Shown piece after piece: positions 1-9,387 of a stretch of 40,048 bases of DNA. The stretch is taken from the IMG/VR virus record IMGVR_UViG_3300048527_000005, positions 1 through 40,048 of that record, one strand, 5' to 3'. The notes under the pieces were generated by a model. It did not search any database. It saw only the letters and a list, made by a program, of their open reading frames with translations, and had not been told where the DNA came from. Position 1 is the stretch's first letter; each line of letters begins with the position of its first letter. The translations under genes and the position numbers were made by a program. The DNA is from a virus.

Positions 1-3000
1 TCTCTATATTTAATCCTCTGTATATCTTGTTATAAGACTCTTCAAAAGTTTTCTTAGCTCTTCCAGAATATCCTTGAGAATTTATGTTAAGATTAAGAGT
101 ATTGACCATTCCTGTATTAGCTAATAAACTCTGAACCTCAACCTGTCTGTTAGACCAATTCTTTAATAAATTTCTATACTTGCCTTTGAAGTATTCTTTT
201 ACAGTCTTTTTATTTTTGAGTTCTTTTTTAGCTTGTTCAAACGTTTCATTAAATTTACTATAAGCCTCGTCTTCAGATAAATAACTTTCAAAAGCAGATT
301 TTATTTGATCTTCAGTAAATCCTTTTGAATTAAGGTATGACTTTATAGCGGCATCAGAATATTTAGCTTCCTTAGCTACCCTTACCATATCATTAATACC
401 ATTAACCTTTTGAAGTCTATCCTTCAACATTATGTCGGAATCAGATATAACTACCTGCTCTTCTTTTGGCTTGTCAGCCGTTTCAGATATTGGAGTAGCT
501 CTTCTTTCTTCAGCAGTCATACCGGCTCTCTTTTCAACATTGAAAGCTTCTACCTCACCAGCAATAGATCTGTAAAGGTCTTCGTCACTTTTACTAACTA
601 ACTTAGAAAGCTTATCAAGATCTTCTTTTACGCTTTCTGGATTTGGTTTAAACAAAGAGTTTTTAATATTGTTAAGAACCTTTTTAACGCTAAAGTTTTT
701 CTCGTACTTAATTCTAGCGTTATATAAATCTTTAATTGTCTGAGCAGTTCCTCCAACAGCAAAACCTTCTTCATGCTGAATAAAATGTTGAACCTCATGC
801 AGTAATGTAGATTTAGCTTCACTATCTGATAGGCTATTAGATAGCATTATACGATTCTTACTTGGAATGTACATACCTTCAAACTTGTCACTGTTCATAA
901 AAACAATGTCAATATTTTTAGCTTTAGGGTATGCCTTAAATAATTCAGGGTAGTTTACAACTTCTGAAGCCTTACCATTTTTTTTGTTTTTAAATTCAAC
1001 AACACCTTCCTGTAAGTCATATTTCCATTTATTATCAGCTCCTTTTTCCCACCCAGTAGCAATGAATATGTCTTCAGCTGATTTATTAGCAGCCTCCATT
1101 TCTTTTGCTGTGCTTAAATTATCTTGAACTACTTTATCCTTAACGGCTTTCTCACCTACAATTTGTTTTCTAATAGGGCCGTTAAATGATCCTGACATTA
1201 TAGAAACATTACCTACTGTATAAGGCTTACCTGTTGAAGTTGTTAGTATTTCAGATCCGTTTTGTCTATCTTTAGGTAAATGAAGTATCACTTTAGTTTT
1301 TCCTACAGGAACAACGTGATACGGATAGCTAGGGTGAGAATCTTTTTTAACATCAACTTCTCCGTCTACTTCTATAACTGCATAAATATCTCCTACACTT
1401 AAACCTTTTGTTAATTGTTCTGAAGCAACTCCAGATATTAAATCAGATAATGATTGGTTTTTAGATTTATTATCCTTAGTTACATTAACTACTAAACCTT
1501 TATTTTTATCACCCCCTAAAAATTCAATTATTTTATCTTTGTTTAATTTTGTATTCTTTGACTGAGCTAAAGAGTTTATTATACTGCCAAGAACACTTCC
1601 TCTTACTTCAAATGTAGATGATTCAGGATCAGAAAAATAATTATTAACATCTTCTTTAAGTTGTTTAGCACTACCTTTAAGAGATATTTTACCTCCAAAT
1701 CTTTTTATAGATTCAGAAACTGCTGATCTAAAATCAGAAGGACTTATAAGTCCTTTATCAATCATAGTTTCCAAAACAGCTAAGCTAGAATTAACTCCAG
1801 AAGCACTACTTATTAATTTAGAGTCAGAACCTTTAGCTAAAACTAAGTATCCTTTATCTCCGTTTTTATTATAAGAATTATTTATTTCTTTTTTTAATCT
1901 ATCAGCAGTCGGTTCATTTCCAGATGCCCAAGCATCTCCGTATTTAGTAACAAAGAAAACTCCACCTCCACCTTCAAATATAACTTTACCGTCAATACTT
2001 ATAGTGCCAGCGAGCATATCGTCAGGAGAAGTGATAGCCGTATACTTTCCTGATAAAAAATCTAAGTTTTCAGGTTTGGTAACTAATTTATCCTTTATAA
2101 GTTTATCTAATCTATCCTGTTCTGTATATTGAACATCAAAAGCTCCGACTTGTTTTCTTTTAAAATAATCAAATGGATTGGTTATTTTTTTACCTCCAGA
2201 TAAAATCTTAACATCCTTCTCAGTGATAACTTCACCAGAAGTAACCTTGCCAGACAGGGTATTCATAAAATCAATAACTTCCTTATCGGTAAATTCTTTT
2301 ATACCAACTAATTTAGCTAATTGATCTAACCATTGCTTGATTATGTTTTGAGTAGATTGTGGAAGTGTATCGTAATTTTCGGCCAAGAATCCAACTAATT
2401 CTGCTAACTTCTCTTCGTTCCATAAGTTTTTTTGAGTATCGTATCCTGACTCTACAAATTCTTGTAGTTTAGCTTTCATATCAGGAGTTAATACCTTCTC
2501 AACAGACTTAATCATTGCGGCTGTAACTCTTTGAGCTTCTGGATCAGACTTGACTTTATTTAGTAGCACAGCATGAAATACTTCATGAGCTACGGTTCTA
2601 CCGTTAGCTCTATTTGGATTTATATGAACAATATTATTCATGAATGCACCTCCGCTATTATCTTTTTCTCCAATAGCATTATAGTAATCAGATTCTGTAT
2701 CGTACAATACAACATCTACATTTGGTAATATTTTAGATAAAGAAGTCTTTGCTTTTTGAACTAACGAAGGTAAATTGTTAGACTTTTCACTCTCATCAAA
2801 AAGATTAGACAAACCTTTAACTTCTGTATTAATTTTTGCCTGATCTACAAAAGAATCTCTGTAAGCCATAGCTTCGTCATAGTCTTCAAATGTCTTCTCT
2901 TCTATATTTAACTCGTTGTTAGGATCGTAAACCATAGCAACCACGTCAGGTGTGCCGTGTTTTTCTTTGTTCCAATCATCTGGAGAATATTCTTCATTGA

Positions 3001-5380
3001 AAGGAACTCTAGATACTACTCTAAATCCGTTTTTTTGATATAGTTGAGTTAAATAACCATCGAAATTATCTAATTTAATACCTCCTAATTTAACCCTTTC
3101 TTCTTGTACGGCTTTTGCGGTTCCTTTAGACTCTTTGTCGTACTTAAACATACCGATCATATTGCCATCATTAGTGACAATACCCATACCTCCTTGCTTA
3201 TCAATAAGTCTATTATTCTTAGCAGCATCTAAAATAACTTCATCAGAAGGGATATCAACAGACCAATATTGTTCAGGATCACTTTCTTTTACAGCAGTAA
3301 TTCTTTCTTTATATTGTTTAGCTAAGTCTTCAGGGGTAGTTTTTATCTCCGTAGTTTCTACAGGAGTAACTTCTTGTATTTTTTGCTCTTGTTTTACACC
3401 AAGAGATATGTCAGAAAGTTCTTTATTTATTTCAGCTATTCTTTCCTTTTGTTTAGTAGATAAACTCTCGTCCTTTCCATTTATTTCATCAGTAAGCTTA
3501 TCCTTTTCAACTAACAAGTCGAAAGATTTCTTTTTATCCTCAATAGACATGTCCTTAGGCATTCTATTAAATGTAGCAGTCATCTTATCGAAGGATTTAA
3601 GTTGAGACTCAGCCTCATCCTTAGTAATCTTTCCTTCGATCATTTTGTTTTTTAAGTCAGTAGTAAATAACTTTTTAAACTCCTCTGAATTCTCATTTAT
3701 ATTGTCTAGTATTTCAAATTCAAAATCAGTTGATTTTTTTCCTAAATCATTATTCTGCATAGCAGTATTAATAGCTGGAAGAGTAGACATAACAGTACCT
3801 CCAATACCTTCCATTATAGCTGCATCAGATATTTGAGTTATAGCATCAGATAATGTTTCTGGAGTTTGAAACATCTTTTTATCTTTAACAGTATTATATA
3901 TATCCTTAATACCTATTTCAGCCGTTTGTTGAGATCCTCCTGTAATAAACTCTGAAGTAAATCCAGAACCAACTTTAAACAATCCAGAGGCTATTCCGCC
4001 TTTAATCTCATTATTTATTGCTTTTCTAAATACTCCAGCACTAGCATCAGCACCGACCTTTAGCAATGTCTTATGAACTAGTTTATTTACAATAGAGTTG
4101 TTCTTCATTACCCCTTGTAAACCAAACTCTTCCAAAACAGCATTAGCGATACCTATTGGAACTATAACAGCTAGTTTTTCATTTTCACTTACATTTTGAA
4201 AATCAGGATTAGATTCCATCTCTTGCTCAACAGCGTCTGATCCCATAAGAAAAAAGTTAGCAGCTCTGCCATAAACTCCGCCCATCATAGCAGGTACAGA
4301 TCCAGCAAGCCCTAGGATTCCACCCTCAATAACTCCTGAATCCTCTTTCTTTTTTATGTACTCTTCTGTAGTTCCTTTATCTCCAAATAACTCTACATTA
4401 CCTTTTCTTATAGCTGGTAACACGTCTTTCTTAGCTGACTTTTTTATGTAGTCGTCTATTTGATTTTGATTTAAACCTTTATCTTTTAAACTTTTTAATT
4501 CTTTAGGAGATATTAAATATTCAGAAGGAATTATTTCTGAAACAAAATCTATAGTTTTAGATGCGGCAGCTGAAGCCATAGAACTAGCTTTCTCCAACAT
4601 TGTGTTATAGATAGCTCCAAACCAATTCCCTTTTTCAGCCTTGTCTCTAAGTAAGTTACCAGAAGCGGATTCTATTACTTTTTTATTGTAATTTATAACC
4701 TCAGACTTATCCTTTAATAAATTGAACTTATCTAAGTTTTCTTGAACCTTTGCATTATGGATAGCAACTCTTTCTTGGAATTCAGGAGTGTTATTACCAA
4801 TTGACATTTGATAATCAATTTCTGATTTTTCATCAGACAGTAACTTCTTTGCTATATCAATTTCTTTTAAAGACTTAACATATTCATTTTGAAGAGTACT
4901 TACTTCAGATATCTTTTGATCGATTTGTTTTTTATCTACTAAGGACTTAGATTCCTTTCTAGCTTTTTGAGTTGCTTCAGAAAAATCTTCCTTACCCTTT
5001 TCTATAGATGTAGCCTTAGGAGTTTCTGGTATAGTATCCTTAATAGTTTCAGCTACTTCTTTTTTAGGAGTTATAGGCTTCTTTTTAAAAGACTCAACTC
5101 CTGGTCTTGTTTTTAATCCAGCCTTTATTTTTTCAGTTATTCCATCTGAAGTATCCGATTCCTGTTGAGGTATCTGTTGATCTGTAACCAATGAAGTATA
5201 CACATCCTTTGGCTGTGAATTTGATCCCCACAGATCTTTTTGAGAAGTAGGCTGCGAAGGTTCTTTTTTTTTTAATATAGGCTCGTACCCACTAGGTAGT
5301 GGAGGTGTAGAAGAATTTTGTTTTTTAATAGGCTCGTACCCACTAGGTAGTGGAGGTGTTATTTTATTTAATTCTTCCAT
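1..5380 (-). CDS. Giant polyvalent-type protein with two zincin metallopeptidase motifs (3' end beyond left edge)
   Basis: An open frame runs from ATG at 5380 to the left edge (at least 1793 codons). I read 1-600 and about 2580-5380 codon by codon and checked the frame at both HExxH sites. Visible parts are: a duplicated TPPLPSGYEPI at residues 8-18 and 25-35; charged coiled-coil-like sequence around 150-230; a Gly/hydrophobic segment around 350-380; a GNAT-like region around 700-820 (KNGFRVVSRVPF, then GTPDVVAM); a first zincin motif TVAHEVFHAVL (HEVFH at 932-936); and a second, HEVQHFIQHEEGFAVGG (HEVQH at 1528-1532), followed near 1605 by AGEVEAFN and MTAEERRATP. The second block is typical of metallopeptidase domains in 'polyvalent proteins' of phages and conjugative elements, where the Glu of AGEVEA is the expected third zinc ligand. 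The start overlaps the upstream stop as TAATG. Its place after the internal virion genes suggests a virion cargo protein injected with the DNA; that is inference. Confidence 0.8.
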   Translation of the reverse strand, partial: MEELNKITPPLPSGYEPIKKQNSSTPPLPSGYEPILKKKEPSQPTSQKDLWGSNSQPKDVYTSLVTDQQIPQQESDTSDGITEKIKAGLKTRPGVESFKKKPITPKKEVAETIKDTIPETPKATSIEKGKEDFSEATQKARKESKSLVDKKQIDQKISEVSTLQNEYVKSLKEIDIAKKLLSDEKSEIDYQMSIGNNTPEFQERVAIHNAKVQENLDKFNLLKDKSEVINYNKKVIESASGNLLRDKAEKGNWFGAIYNTMLEKASSMASAAASKTIDFVSEIIPSEYLISPKELKSLKDKGLNQNQIDDYIKKSAKKDVLPAIRKGNVELFGDKGTTEEYIKKKEDSGVIEGGILGLAGSVPAMMGGVYGRAANFFLMGSDAVEQEMESNPDFQNVSENEKLAVIVPIGIANAVLEEFGLQGVMKNNSIVNKLVHKTLLKVGADASAGVFRKAINNEIKGGIASGLFKVGSGFTSEFITGGSQQTAEIGIKDIYNTVKDKKMFQTPETLSDAITQISDAAIMEGIGGTVMSTLPAINTAMQNNDLGKKSTDFEFEILDNINENSEEFKKLFTTDLKNKMIEGKITKDEAESQLKSFDKMTATFNRMPKDMSIEDKKKSFDLLVEKDKLTDEINGKDESLSTKQKERIAEINKELSDISLGVKQEQKIQEVTPVETTEIKTTPEDLAKQYKERITAVKESDPEQYWSVDIPSDEVILDAAKNNRLIDKQGGMGIVTNDGNMIGMFKYDKESKGTAKAVQEERVKLGGIKLDNFDGYLTQLYQKNGFRVVSRVPFNEEYSPDDWNKEKHGTPDVVAMVYDPNNELNIEEKTFEDYDEAMAYRDSFVDQAKINTEVKGLSNLFDESEKSNNLPSLVQKAKTSLSKILPNVDVVLYDTESDYYNAIGEKDNSGGAFMNNIVHINPNRANGRTVAHEVFHAVLLNKVKSDPEAQRVTAAMIKSVEKVLTPDMKAKLQEFVESGYDTQKNLWNEEKLAELVGFLAENYDTLPQSTQNIIKQWLDQLAKLVGIKEFTDKEVIDFMNTLSGKVTSGEVITEKDVKILSGGKKITNPFDYFKRKQVGAFDVQYTEQDRLDKLIKDKLVTKPENLDFLSGKYTAITSPDDMLAGTISIDGKVIFEGGGGVFFVTKYGDAWASGNEPTADRLKKEINNSYNKNGDKGYLVLAKGSDSKLISSASGVNSSLAVLETMIDKGLISPSDFRSAVSESIKRFGGKISLKGSAKQLKEDVNNYFSDPESSTFEVRGSVLGSIINSLAQSKNTKLNKDKIIEFLGGDKNKGLVVNVTKDNKSKNQSLSDLISGVASEQLTKGLSVGDIYAVIEVDGEVDVKKDSHPSYPYHVVPVGKTKVILHLPKDRQNGSEILTTSTGKPYTVGNVSIMSGSFNGPIRKQIVGEKAVKDKVVQDNLSTAKEMEAANKSAEDIFIATGWEKGADNKWKYDLQEGVVEFKNKKNGKASEVVNYPELFKAYPKAKNIDIVFMNSDKFEGMYIPSKNRIMLSNSLSDSEAKSTLLHEVQHFIQHEEGFAVGGTAQTIKDLYNARIKYEKNFSVKKVLNNIKNSLFKPNPESVKEDLDKLSKLVSKSDEDLYRSIAGEVEAFNVEKRAGMTAEERRATPISETADKPKEEQVVISDSDIMLKDRLQKVNGINDMVRVAKEAKYSDAAIKSYLNSKGFTEDQIKSAFESYLSEDEAYSKFNETFEQAKKELKNKKTVKEYFKGKYRNLLKNWSNRQVEVQSLLANTGMVNTLNLNINSQGYSGRAKKTFEESYNKIYRGLNIE
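5277..5359 (-). repeat. Direct duplication of 32 bp at the start of the giant gene
   Basis: The 32-bp segments 5277-5308 and 5328-5359 are identical and 51 bp apart, so they repeat in frame and encode the peptide TPPLPSGYEPI twice near the N-terminus. Exact DNA identity suggests a recent duplication. A role as a short docking or packaging tag is only a guess. Confidence 0.9.
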
Positions 5381-6849
5381 TATTGTGCTATTTTACCTGT
5401 TTTAATATTGTACCATTTTCCATTTTTCAAACCTAGAGTACCTTTGTTTGTCTCTGTTAGGTTTGTATACTCAGAGTTATTTTTTGAAGAGTTACCACCT
5501 CCGCTAATAGAATTTACATAACGCATAGCTTCATCCAGACTTCTAACTTTCTTGCCTGTAGATGGATTTATAAGTTGACCTAATCTTCTGTTAAACTCAG
5601 GACTTCCTTCATAGACTTGCTTAGATTGTATAGTCCTTGTTACGTTATTACCAGCATCTTTTATATCTATAGGGTAATTATAATTTATAAATAATTTTCC
5701 ACTATTTGCAACTCTACCCCAGTCAGATATATTTTCAGTAATACTTCCTGTTTTAACATTAACTCCTGACATTGGAATTATTACGTTCCCTCCGGTATCT
5801 ACTGCAGGCTGAATAGACGTATACTTAGGCTCTTTATCACTTCCTGCTCTCGGTGCTGGAGGTCTATATGTATTTTCGTCTTGTCTTATAGTTTGATTTG
5901 CCTGTGAAAGTATAGCGTTCTTTACAGAGTCGTAAGCTACTTTCTCTTGTTCTGGAGTAAGCATTGGGACATTCATTCCTGTAGAAGAATCCTTTTGCAT
6001 AAGTATTTTATCTTTACCAGATTCTTTTGGGTCACTAGTTAAAGTATAGTCTCCAATCTGACCTAATATAGTAGCCATTTTGTACGGACTAGATATAACT
6101 GTTTTAGCAGCGTTATCTAAGAATTTTTTAAATTCAGACTTCTCAGCTATGTTATCTGTAGTCCAAACTCCTCCAGCCGGTGGGTTTTTAAGTACATATT
6201 CAAACTTGCCTAAGTCTTTAGTAAATGGAGCTATTTCTTTAGGAACATCAACTTTACCAATAAATGTAGATCCGTTATTTTTTATCCATGCTGGAGGTTG
6301 TAAACTAGACTGATCTATTTTACCATTAACTATTTTTCCAATATAACCTCTACCGGTTAATGGATCAACATAAAATTCTTTATTACTTAAATCTAAAGCT
6401 TCACCCTTTTGTTTTTGATTATATTCATCTATAATCGAGGTTTGCCCTTTACCTAGTAAGTCCATATACTTTTCATAATCTGTCTGCATAGTCTTAACAA
6501 CATCGTTGATGTCGTTAAATGATGCCTTCATGTTATTTTGTATTTCAGTATATTCTTTTCCTTTTATTTTACCAGATGTGTATAATTTATACGCCTCACC
6601 AAGTAGGTTCTTAGATTGATAGCTAGCATTTGTTATAAAACCATTTAATCCTTGGTTTTGACCTGCTGATATTTTATTTAACGAATTGTATAGCTCGTTA
6701 GTTTCTTGCTTAGCTTTTTGCCTAGTAGCTTCTCTAGTAGCCTCTTGACTAACTAATGTATCCCTAACATCATTAATAACTGTAGACCAGTCTAATGTTG
6801 GGTTAGCTTTAGTTTCTGCTGGATTTACATATCCTAAGTATTCTGCCAT
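5380..6849 (-). CDS. Putative internal virion protein, 489 aa
   Basis: A hydrophilic protein of 489 aa. The N-terminal ~160 residues are predicted by eye to be helical and coiled-coil-like (many K, E, Q and N), the middle is mixed, and the C-terminal third is Ser/Asn/Gly-rich. There is no signal peptide and no catalytic motif I recognise. It lies between the Ala/Gln-rich 269-aa gene and the giant polyvalent gene, and its stop TAA overlaps the next ATG (TAATG), which implies translational coupling. In podoviruses and crAss-like phages this position holds internal or 'cargo' virion proteins, so that is the likely role, inferred from context. The start at 6849 is preceded by the A-rich leader TTAAATAAATAAAAAAAATT. 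Confidence 0.7.
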   Translation of the reverse strand: MAEYLGYVNPAETKANPTLDWSTVINDVRDTLVSQEATREATRQKAKQETNELYNSLNKISAGQNQGLNGFITNASYQSKNLLGEAYKLYTSGKIKGKEYTEIQNNMKASFNDINDVVKTMQTDYEKYMDLLGKGQTSIIDEYNQKQKGEALDLSNKEFYVDPLTGRGYIGKIVNGKIDQSSLQPPAWIKNNGSTFIGKVDVPKEIAPFTKDLGKFEYVLKNPPAGGVWTTDNIAEKSEFKKFLDNAAKTVISSPYKMATILGQIGDYTLTSDPKESGKDKILMQKDSSTGMNVPMLTPEQEKVAYDSVKNAILSQANQTIRQDENTYRPPAPRAGSDKEPKYTSIQPAVDTGGNVIIPMSGVNVKTGSITENISDWGRVANSGKLFINYNYPIDIKDAGNNVTRTIQSKQVYEGSPEFNRRLGQLINPSTGKKVRSLDEAMRYVNSISGGGNSSKNNSEYTNLTETNKGTLGLKNGKWYNIKTGKIAQ

Positions 6850-6865
6850 AATTTTTTTTATTTAT

Positions 6866-7675
6866 TTAACCAGGCATTCTAAAGCCAGCTAGAACGTTGT
6901 TAGTACTTCCAAGTAGTTGAGACCCCATGCTTGGGTTTGCTAATGACCCCCAACTATATTGTTTATATAATGGATTTAAAGATCCAGATGTATTAGCTTG
7001 GAGTTGAGACGCTGCGCTTGAACCAGTCGTAGCCATTCCAGCAGGAGTTAATGCCGTAGACATATCCATACTATTAGCATCAGAATATTCAGGAACTAAT
7101 GCTCCTAGTCCTTTTATCAAATCTCCTCCGGCCTTTAAAGCTCCTTGTTGAGAGTTTAATCTAGCAGCAGCTGCAGCAGCTGACGCTTTTTGAGCTCCAG
7201 CTAATCTTTCTCCTTCTAGTTTGGCTAATTGATCATTGGTTTGACCTGCCTCAAAAGCTTGTAATTTACCTATATTAAATAAGTCTTGACCTAATGCCTC
7301 TCTAGTCTTGGCTTCTTGATCTGCAGCAACAGCCTGAACCTTTCCAACACCACCTAAAAGTAATCTAGGATCACCTTCTTGTAGCGCAGACATTGCTTGT
7401 TGTTGCTGAGCTGTAGTCTCTCTAAACTCTCTATCGTATGCTTGCATAGGAACTTGAAGGCCTTCAAAAAAGTTCTGACTTAATAGTCGTTCCTGTTCTG
7501 CTGCTGCCTTTTCAACTTCTCTATCAGCTGATCTTTGTAATTCTTTTTGTTTACTAGCCTCAACTAGGCTCATACCTATATTTGCCGCTGCTGCAACACC
7601 CATTCCAATAGGTCCTCCAGCTGCTGCTGCAACACCTGATAGTCCTTGAGTAACTCCCGCTGCTCCTTGTCCCAT
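6866..7675 (-). CDS. Putative internal virion protein, Ala/Gln-rich, 269 aa
   Basis: Residues 5-45 form a Gly/Ala-rich hydrophobic stretch (GGPIGMGVAAAANIG). A long Ala/Gln/Glu-rich helical region follows from about 45 to 195 (QQQQAMSAL, KASAAAAAARL), then a Gly/Ser-rich tail. A hydrophobic glycine-zipper-like N-terminus followed by a helical rod recalls internal virion proteins of T7-like podoviruses (gp14 type), which insert into the host envelope on infection. This similarity is of layout, not demonstrated homology. The gene starts 2 bp after the stop of the GNAT-like gene and precedes the 489-aa gene, so all are probably one transcript from the TATCTTTG box at 8082. Confidence 0.65.
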   Translation of the reverse strand: MGQGAAGVTQGLSGVAAAAGGPIGMGVAAAANIGMSLVEASKQKELQRSADREVEKAAAEQERLLSQNFFEGLQVPMQAYDREFRETTAQQQQAMSALQEGDPRLLLGGVGKVQAVAADQEAKTREALGQDLFNIGKLQAFEAGQTNDQLAKLEGERLAGAQKASAAAAAARLNSQQGALKAGGDLIKGLGALVPEYSDANSMDMSTALTPAGMATTGSSAASQLQANTSGSLNPLYKQYSWGSLANPSMGSQLLGSTNNVLAGFRMPG

Positions 7676-7677
7676 AA

Positions 7678-8073
7678 CTATATTTTTTTTATGTATTCGT
7701 TAATACCCTCTCCTGACAGTAAATATCCATTATCTTTAAATATTTTCTTTAACACAGGAGTATTACTAACAGTCATTATAAACTCTCGTCCAGACTGTTT
7801 TAAATATTGTTCTGTATATTTTATTAGGTAATCTAAGGATCCAGAACGTAATGCCTTAGTGCTTTTTTTATTCCCTGTTATAAACCCAATCCAACAAACA
7901 TCAGAATCGCTTAAATAAACAGGGATTGCATATAAATCAACCCCGTCATTACTAACTACAAATATGTTGTTTGGAAGTGATCCTATGCTCATTACTGGAA
8001 ACTTCCAGTCCGTCCACCACTCACATAATGTATTGTAAAAATCATGCTTATTCTCTATTCTACAGGAAAACAT
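7678..8073 (-). CDS. GNAT-fold acetyltransferase-like protein, 131 aa
   Basis: A 131-aa protein with a pattern I know from small GNAT-like proteins in phage tail regions: WWTDWKFPVMSIGSLP near the N-terminus, a strand with VCWIGFITGN, the helix LDYLIKYTEQYLKQSG, and a C-terminal LKKIFKDNGYLL strand-helix unit. It is shorter than typical GNAT enzymes (about 150 aa), and I do not see a clear acetyl-CoA binding R/QxxGxG/A loop, so catalytic activity is doubtful. The ATG is only 9 bp from a TATCTTTG promoter box, so this should be the first gene of a transcript continuing into the internal virion genes. A substrate cannot be named. Confidence 0.6.
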   Translation of the reverse strand: MFSCRIENKHDFYNTLCEWWTDWKFPVMSIGSLPNNIFVVSNDGVDLYAIPVYLSDSDVCWIGFITGNKKSTKALRSGSLDYLIKYTEQYLKQSGREFIMTVSNTPVLKKIFKDNGYLLSGEGINEYIKKI

Positions 8074-8081
8074 TTTTTTTA

Positions 8082-8089
8082 CAAAGATA
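8082..8089 (-). promoter_or_regulatory. Putative promoter -7 box TATCTTTG
   Basis: The minus strand reads TATCTTTG, matching the Bacteroidota -7 consensus TAnnTTTG, 9 bp before the ATG at 8073. A 19-bp stretch around it (8076-8094) is identical to 17697-17715, which precedes the ring protein operon. No TTTG -33 box is evident at the expected distance. With a start site about 7 nt downstream the mRNA would be almost leaderless. Confidence 0.6.
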
Positions 8090-8095
8090 ATAAAT

Positions 8096-8842
8096 TTAAG
8101 GGTAACTTTTAAAAATGTTACTTCCTACAGAAAACAGCTCTACTCTTGAAGTATTAGCATTCTCTAAATCAAATTGCATGTAATATCCTCTTGCTCCATA
8201 AGACTCAGCAGTGCTATTCTTAAGGCATAAAATATAGTCAGATATAGAAGGTATGCTACCTCCAGTTATAGTAGTATTTACAGTTATAGAGTTACCTGAT
8301 ACAGCAACAATTTCTCCGATCTTTATTATTGATCCAGAATTGTTTTTATATATCATATCCCCAACGTTTATTATACTTCCAATAGCAAAGTTAAATAGCA
8401 CTACAACGGCAGATGCGTTAGAGGAATTAACAAACGACACGTCACCTATACCCTGAGCAGACCTCATAGAAAGGTTATCATCTGAAACATATCTTCTTAT
8501 ATATCCAAAGTAATCACCCTCCTTTAATGTAAAGTATGAATTACTTATAAACCCAGAATCCATGTCGGTAATAATACTACAATTCCAAGAGTCATCACTA
8601 TTTAATGATATAGTCTTGAAGTTCTTAACCATGCCATTCTCTACATTAAAAACCCCTTTTATTCTAGAGCTATACTGAACACCATAGAAGTTATTTCTAA
8701 GATCATTGGAGTTATGTCTATATAAGTTTCCGTTTTTAAACGTGTAGAAGTATGAGTTCATACCGATCATCTTCTCTGGAATAAACGAAAAGAATGATGT
8801 CCATCCCTTTGAGTCTTCACTAAACGATAATGTATATTGCAT
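8096..8842 (-). CDS. Conserved phage tail protein, 248 aa
   Basis: It begins MQYTLSFSEDSKGWTSFFSF, followed by MIGMNSYFYTFKNGNLYRHN. I recognise this opening from a family of tail proteins in environmental Bacteroidota phages encoded beside tail stabilization proteins; the exact function is not known. The rest is beta-rich, with a mid-to-C-terminal segment (about 150-210) of short alternating strands (IIKIGEIVAVSGNSITVNTT) like a small beta-sandwich or OB-like insertion. There is no signal peptide. It follows the 170-aa gene after 12 bp of A-rich leader (AAATAAATAAATAG before ATG). A role in the tail tip or needle is inferred from position. Confidence 0.65.
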   Translation of the reverse strand: MQYTLSFSEDSKGWTSFFSFIPEKMIGMNSYFYTFKNGNLYRHNSNDLRNNFYGVQYSSRIKGVFNVENGMVKNFKTISLNSDDSWNCSIITDMDSGFISNSYFTLKEGDYFGYIRRYVSDDNLSMRSAQGIGDVSFVNSSNASAVVVLFNFAIGSIINVGDMIYKNNSGSIIKIGEIVAVSGNSITVNTTITGGSIPSISDYILCLKNSTAESYGARGYYMQFDLENANTSRVELFSVGSNIFKSYP

Positions 8843-8854
8843 CTATTTATTTAT

Positions 8855-9367
8855 TTAGTTTGATGGACATGATGGTAAGAAGCTTTGGTAGTTACCATAT
8901 ACAGTTTGACTAACATTAGTAGCAACAACTGTTCCAGATGAATTTTCAAGTAATAACTCTATAGAGAACTCGCTTCCAGAAGTTTGCGATGGTTTAAACG
9001 CAACCTCTAGATAAGAGTCTCCAGGAGTAGTTACAACTGAAAATACAAGGCCGGCAGGGTTTACAACCGTACCAGTTACAATCGTATAGTTTAAAGGTGG
9101 ATTACCAACAGATATTCTAAATCTTTTCAATACAGTATTTCCTCCGTCAGATGTGTTACAAATTGTATTTGTTATACTTATGCTAGGAACATCTGGTGGT
9201 GGTGGAGTTGAACAAGACCCAATTGTCTGTAGCAACCCATTAAACTGTCTTCTATAGTTAAAATCAAAAGAGTAATAACCATCAGGAGCCTTTGTTGTAA
9301 GAATAGAATCTGTCCATATAGCTGTTGCTGTAGAAAAATCTTGTGTATCTATATAGTATACTGCCAT
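8855..9367 (-). CDS. Tail-associated protein, 170 aa, with a C-terminal module shared with the 2227-aa tail protein
   Basis: It is made of two parts. Residues 1-52 (MAVYYIDTQDFSTATAIWTD, ending near TIGSC) resemble short N-terminal segments of phage tail proteins that attach variable C-terminal modules. After a proline linker (STPPPPDVP), residues ~62-168 are a beta-rich module beginning SISITNTICN and ending YQSFLPSC. This module is clearly homologous to three copies inside the adjacent upstream 2227-aa protein: the framework words FRIS, GDSYLEV, EFSIELLL, QTVYG and YQSFLP are shared. Each copy has a Cys near both ends. The likely role is as a tail decoration or receptor-contact protein. The leader before ATG is AAATAAATAAA-rich. 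Confidence 0.75.
   Translation of the reverse strand: MAVYYIDTQDFSTATAIWTDSILTTKAPDGYYSFDFNYRRQFNGLLQTIGSCSTPPPPDVPSISITNTICNTSDGGNTVLKRFRISVGNPPLNYTIVTGTVVNPAGLVFSVVTTPGDSYLEVAFKPSQTSGSEFSIELLLENSSGTVVATNVSQTVYGNYQSFLPSCPSN
8864..9184 (-). repeat. Module A, copy 4 (in the 170-aa gene)
   Basis: About 320 bp encoding the ~106-aa module SISITN...FLPSC. It is homologous at protein and DNA level to the three copies at 9793-10110, 10390-10710 and 10987-11304 of the neighbouring tail gene. It is the only copy outside that gene. Confidence 0.85.
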
Positions 9368-9387
9368 TTTATTTATTTTTTATTTAT

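Noticed and set aside
628-822. Minus-strand 64-codon frame beginning MKLNLHYC
   Set aside because: It is an alternative frame over the HEVQH region of the giant gene, whose true frame is long and conserved-looking.
3135-3605. Plus-strand open frame of 156 codons
   Set aside because: It lies entirely inside the minus-strand giant gene, is Ser/Leu/Phe-rich as expected for the antisense of Lys/Glu/Asp-rich code, and has no promoter or leader.
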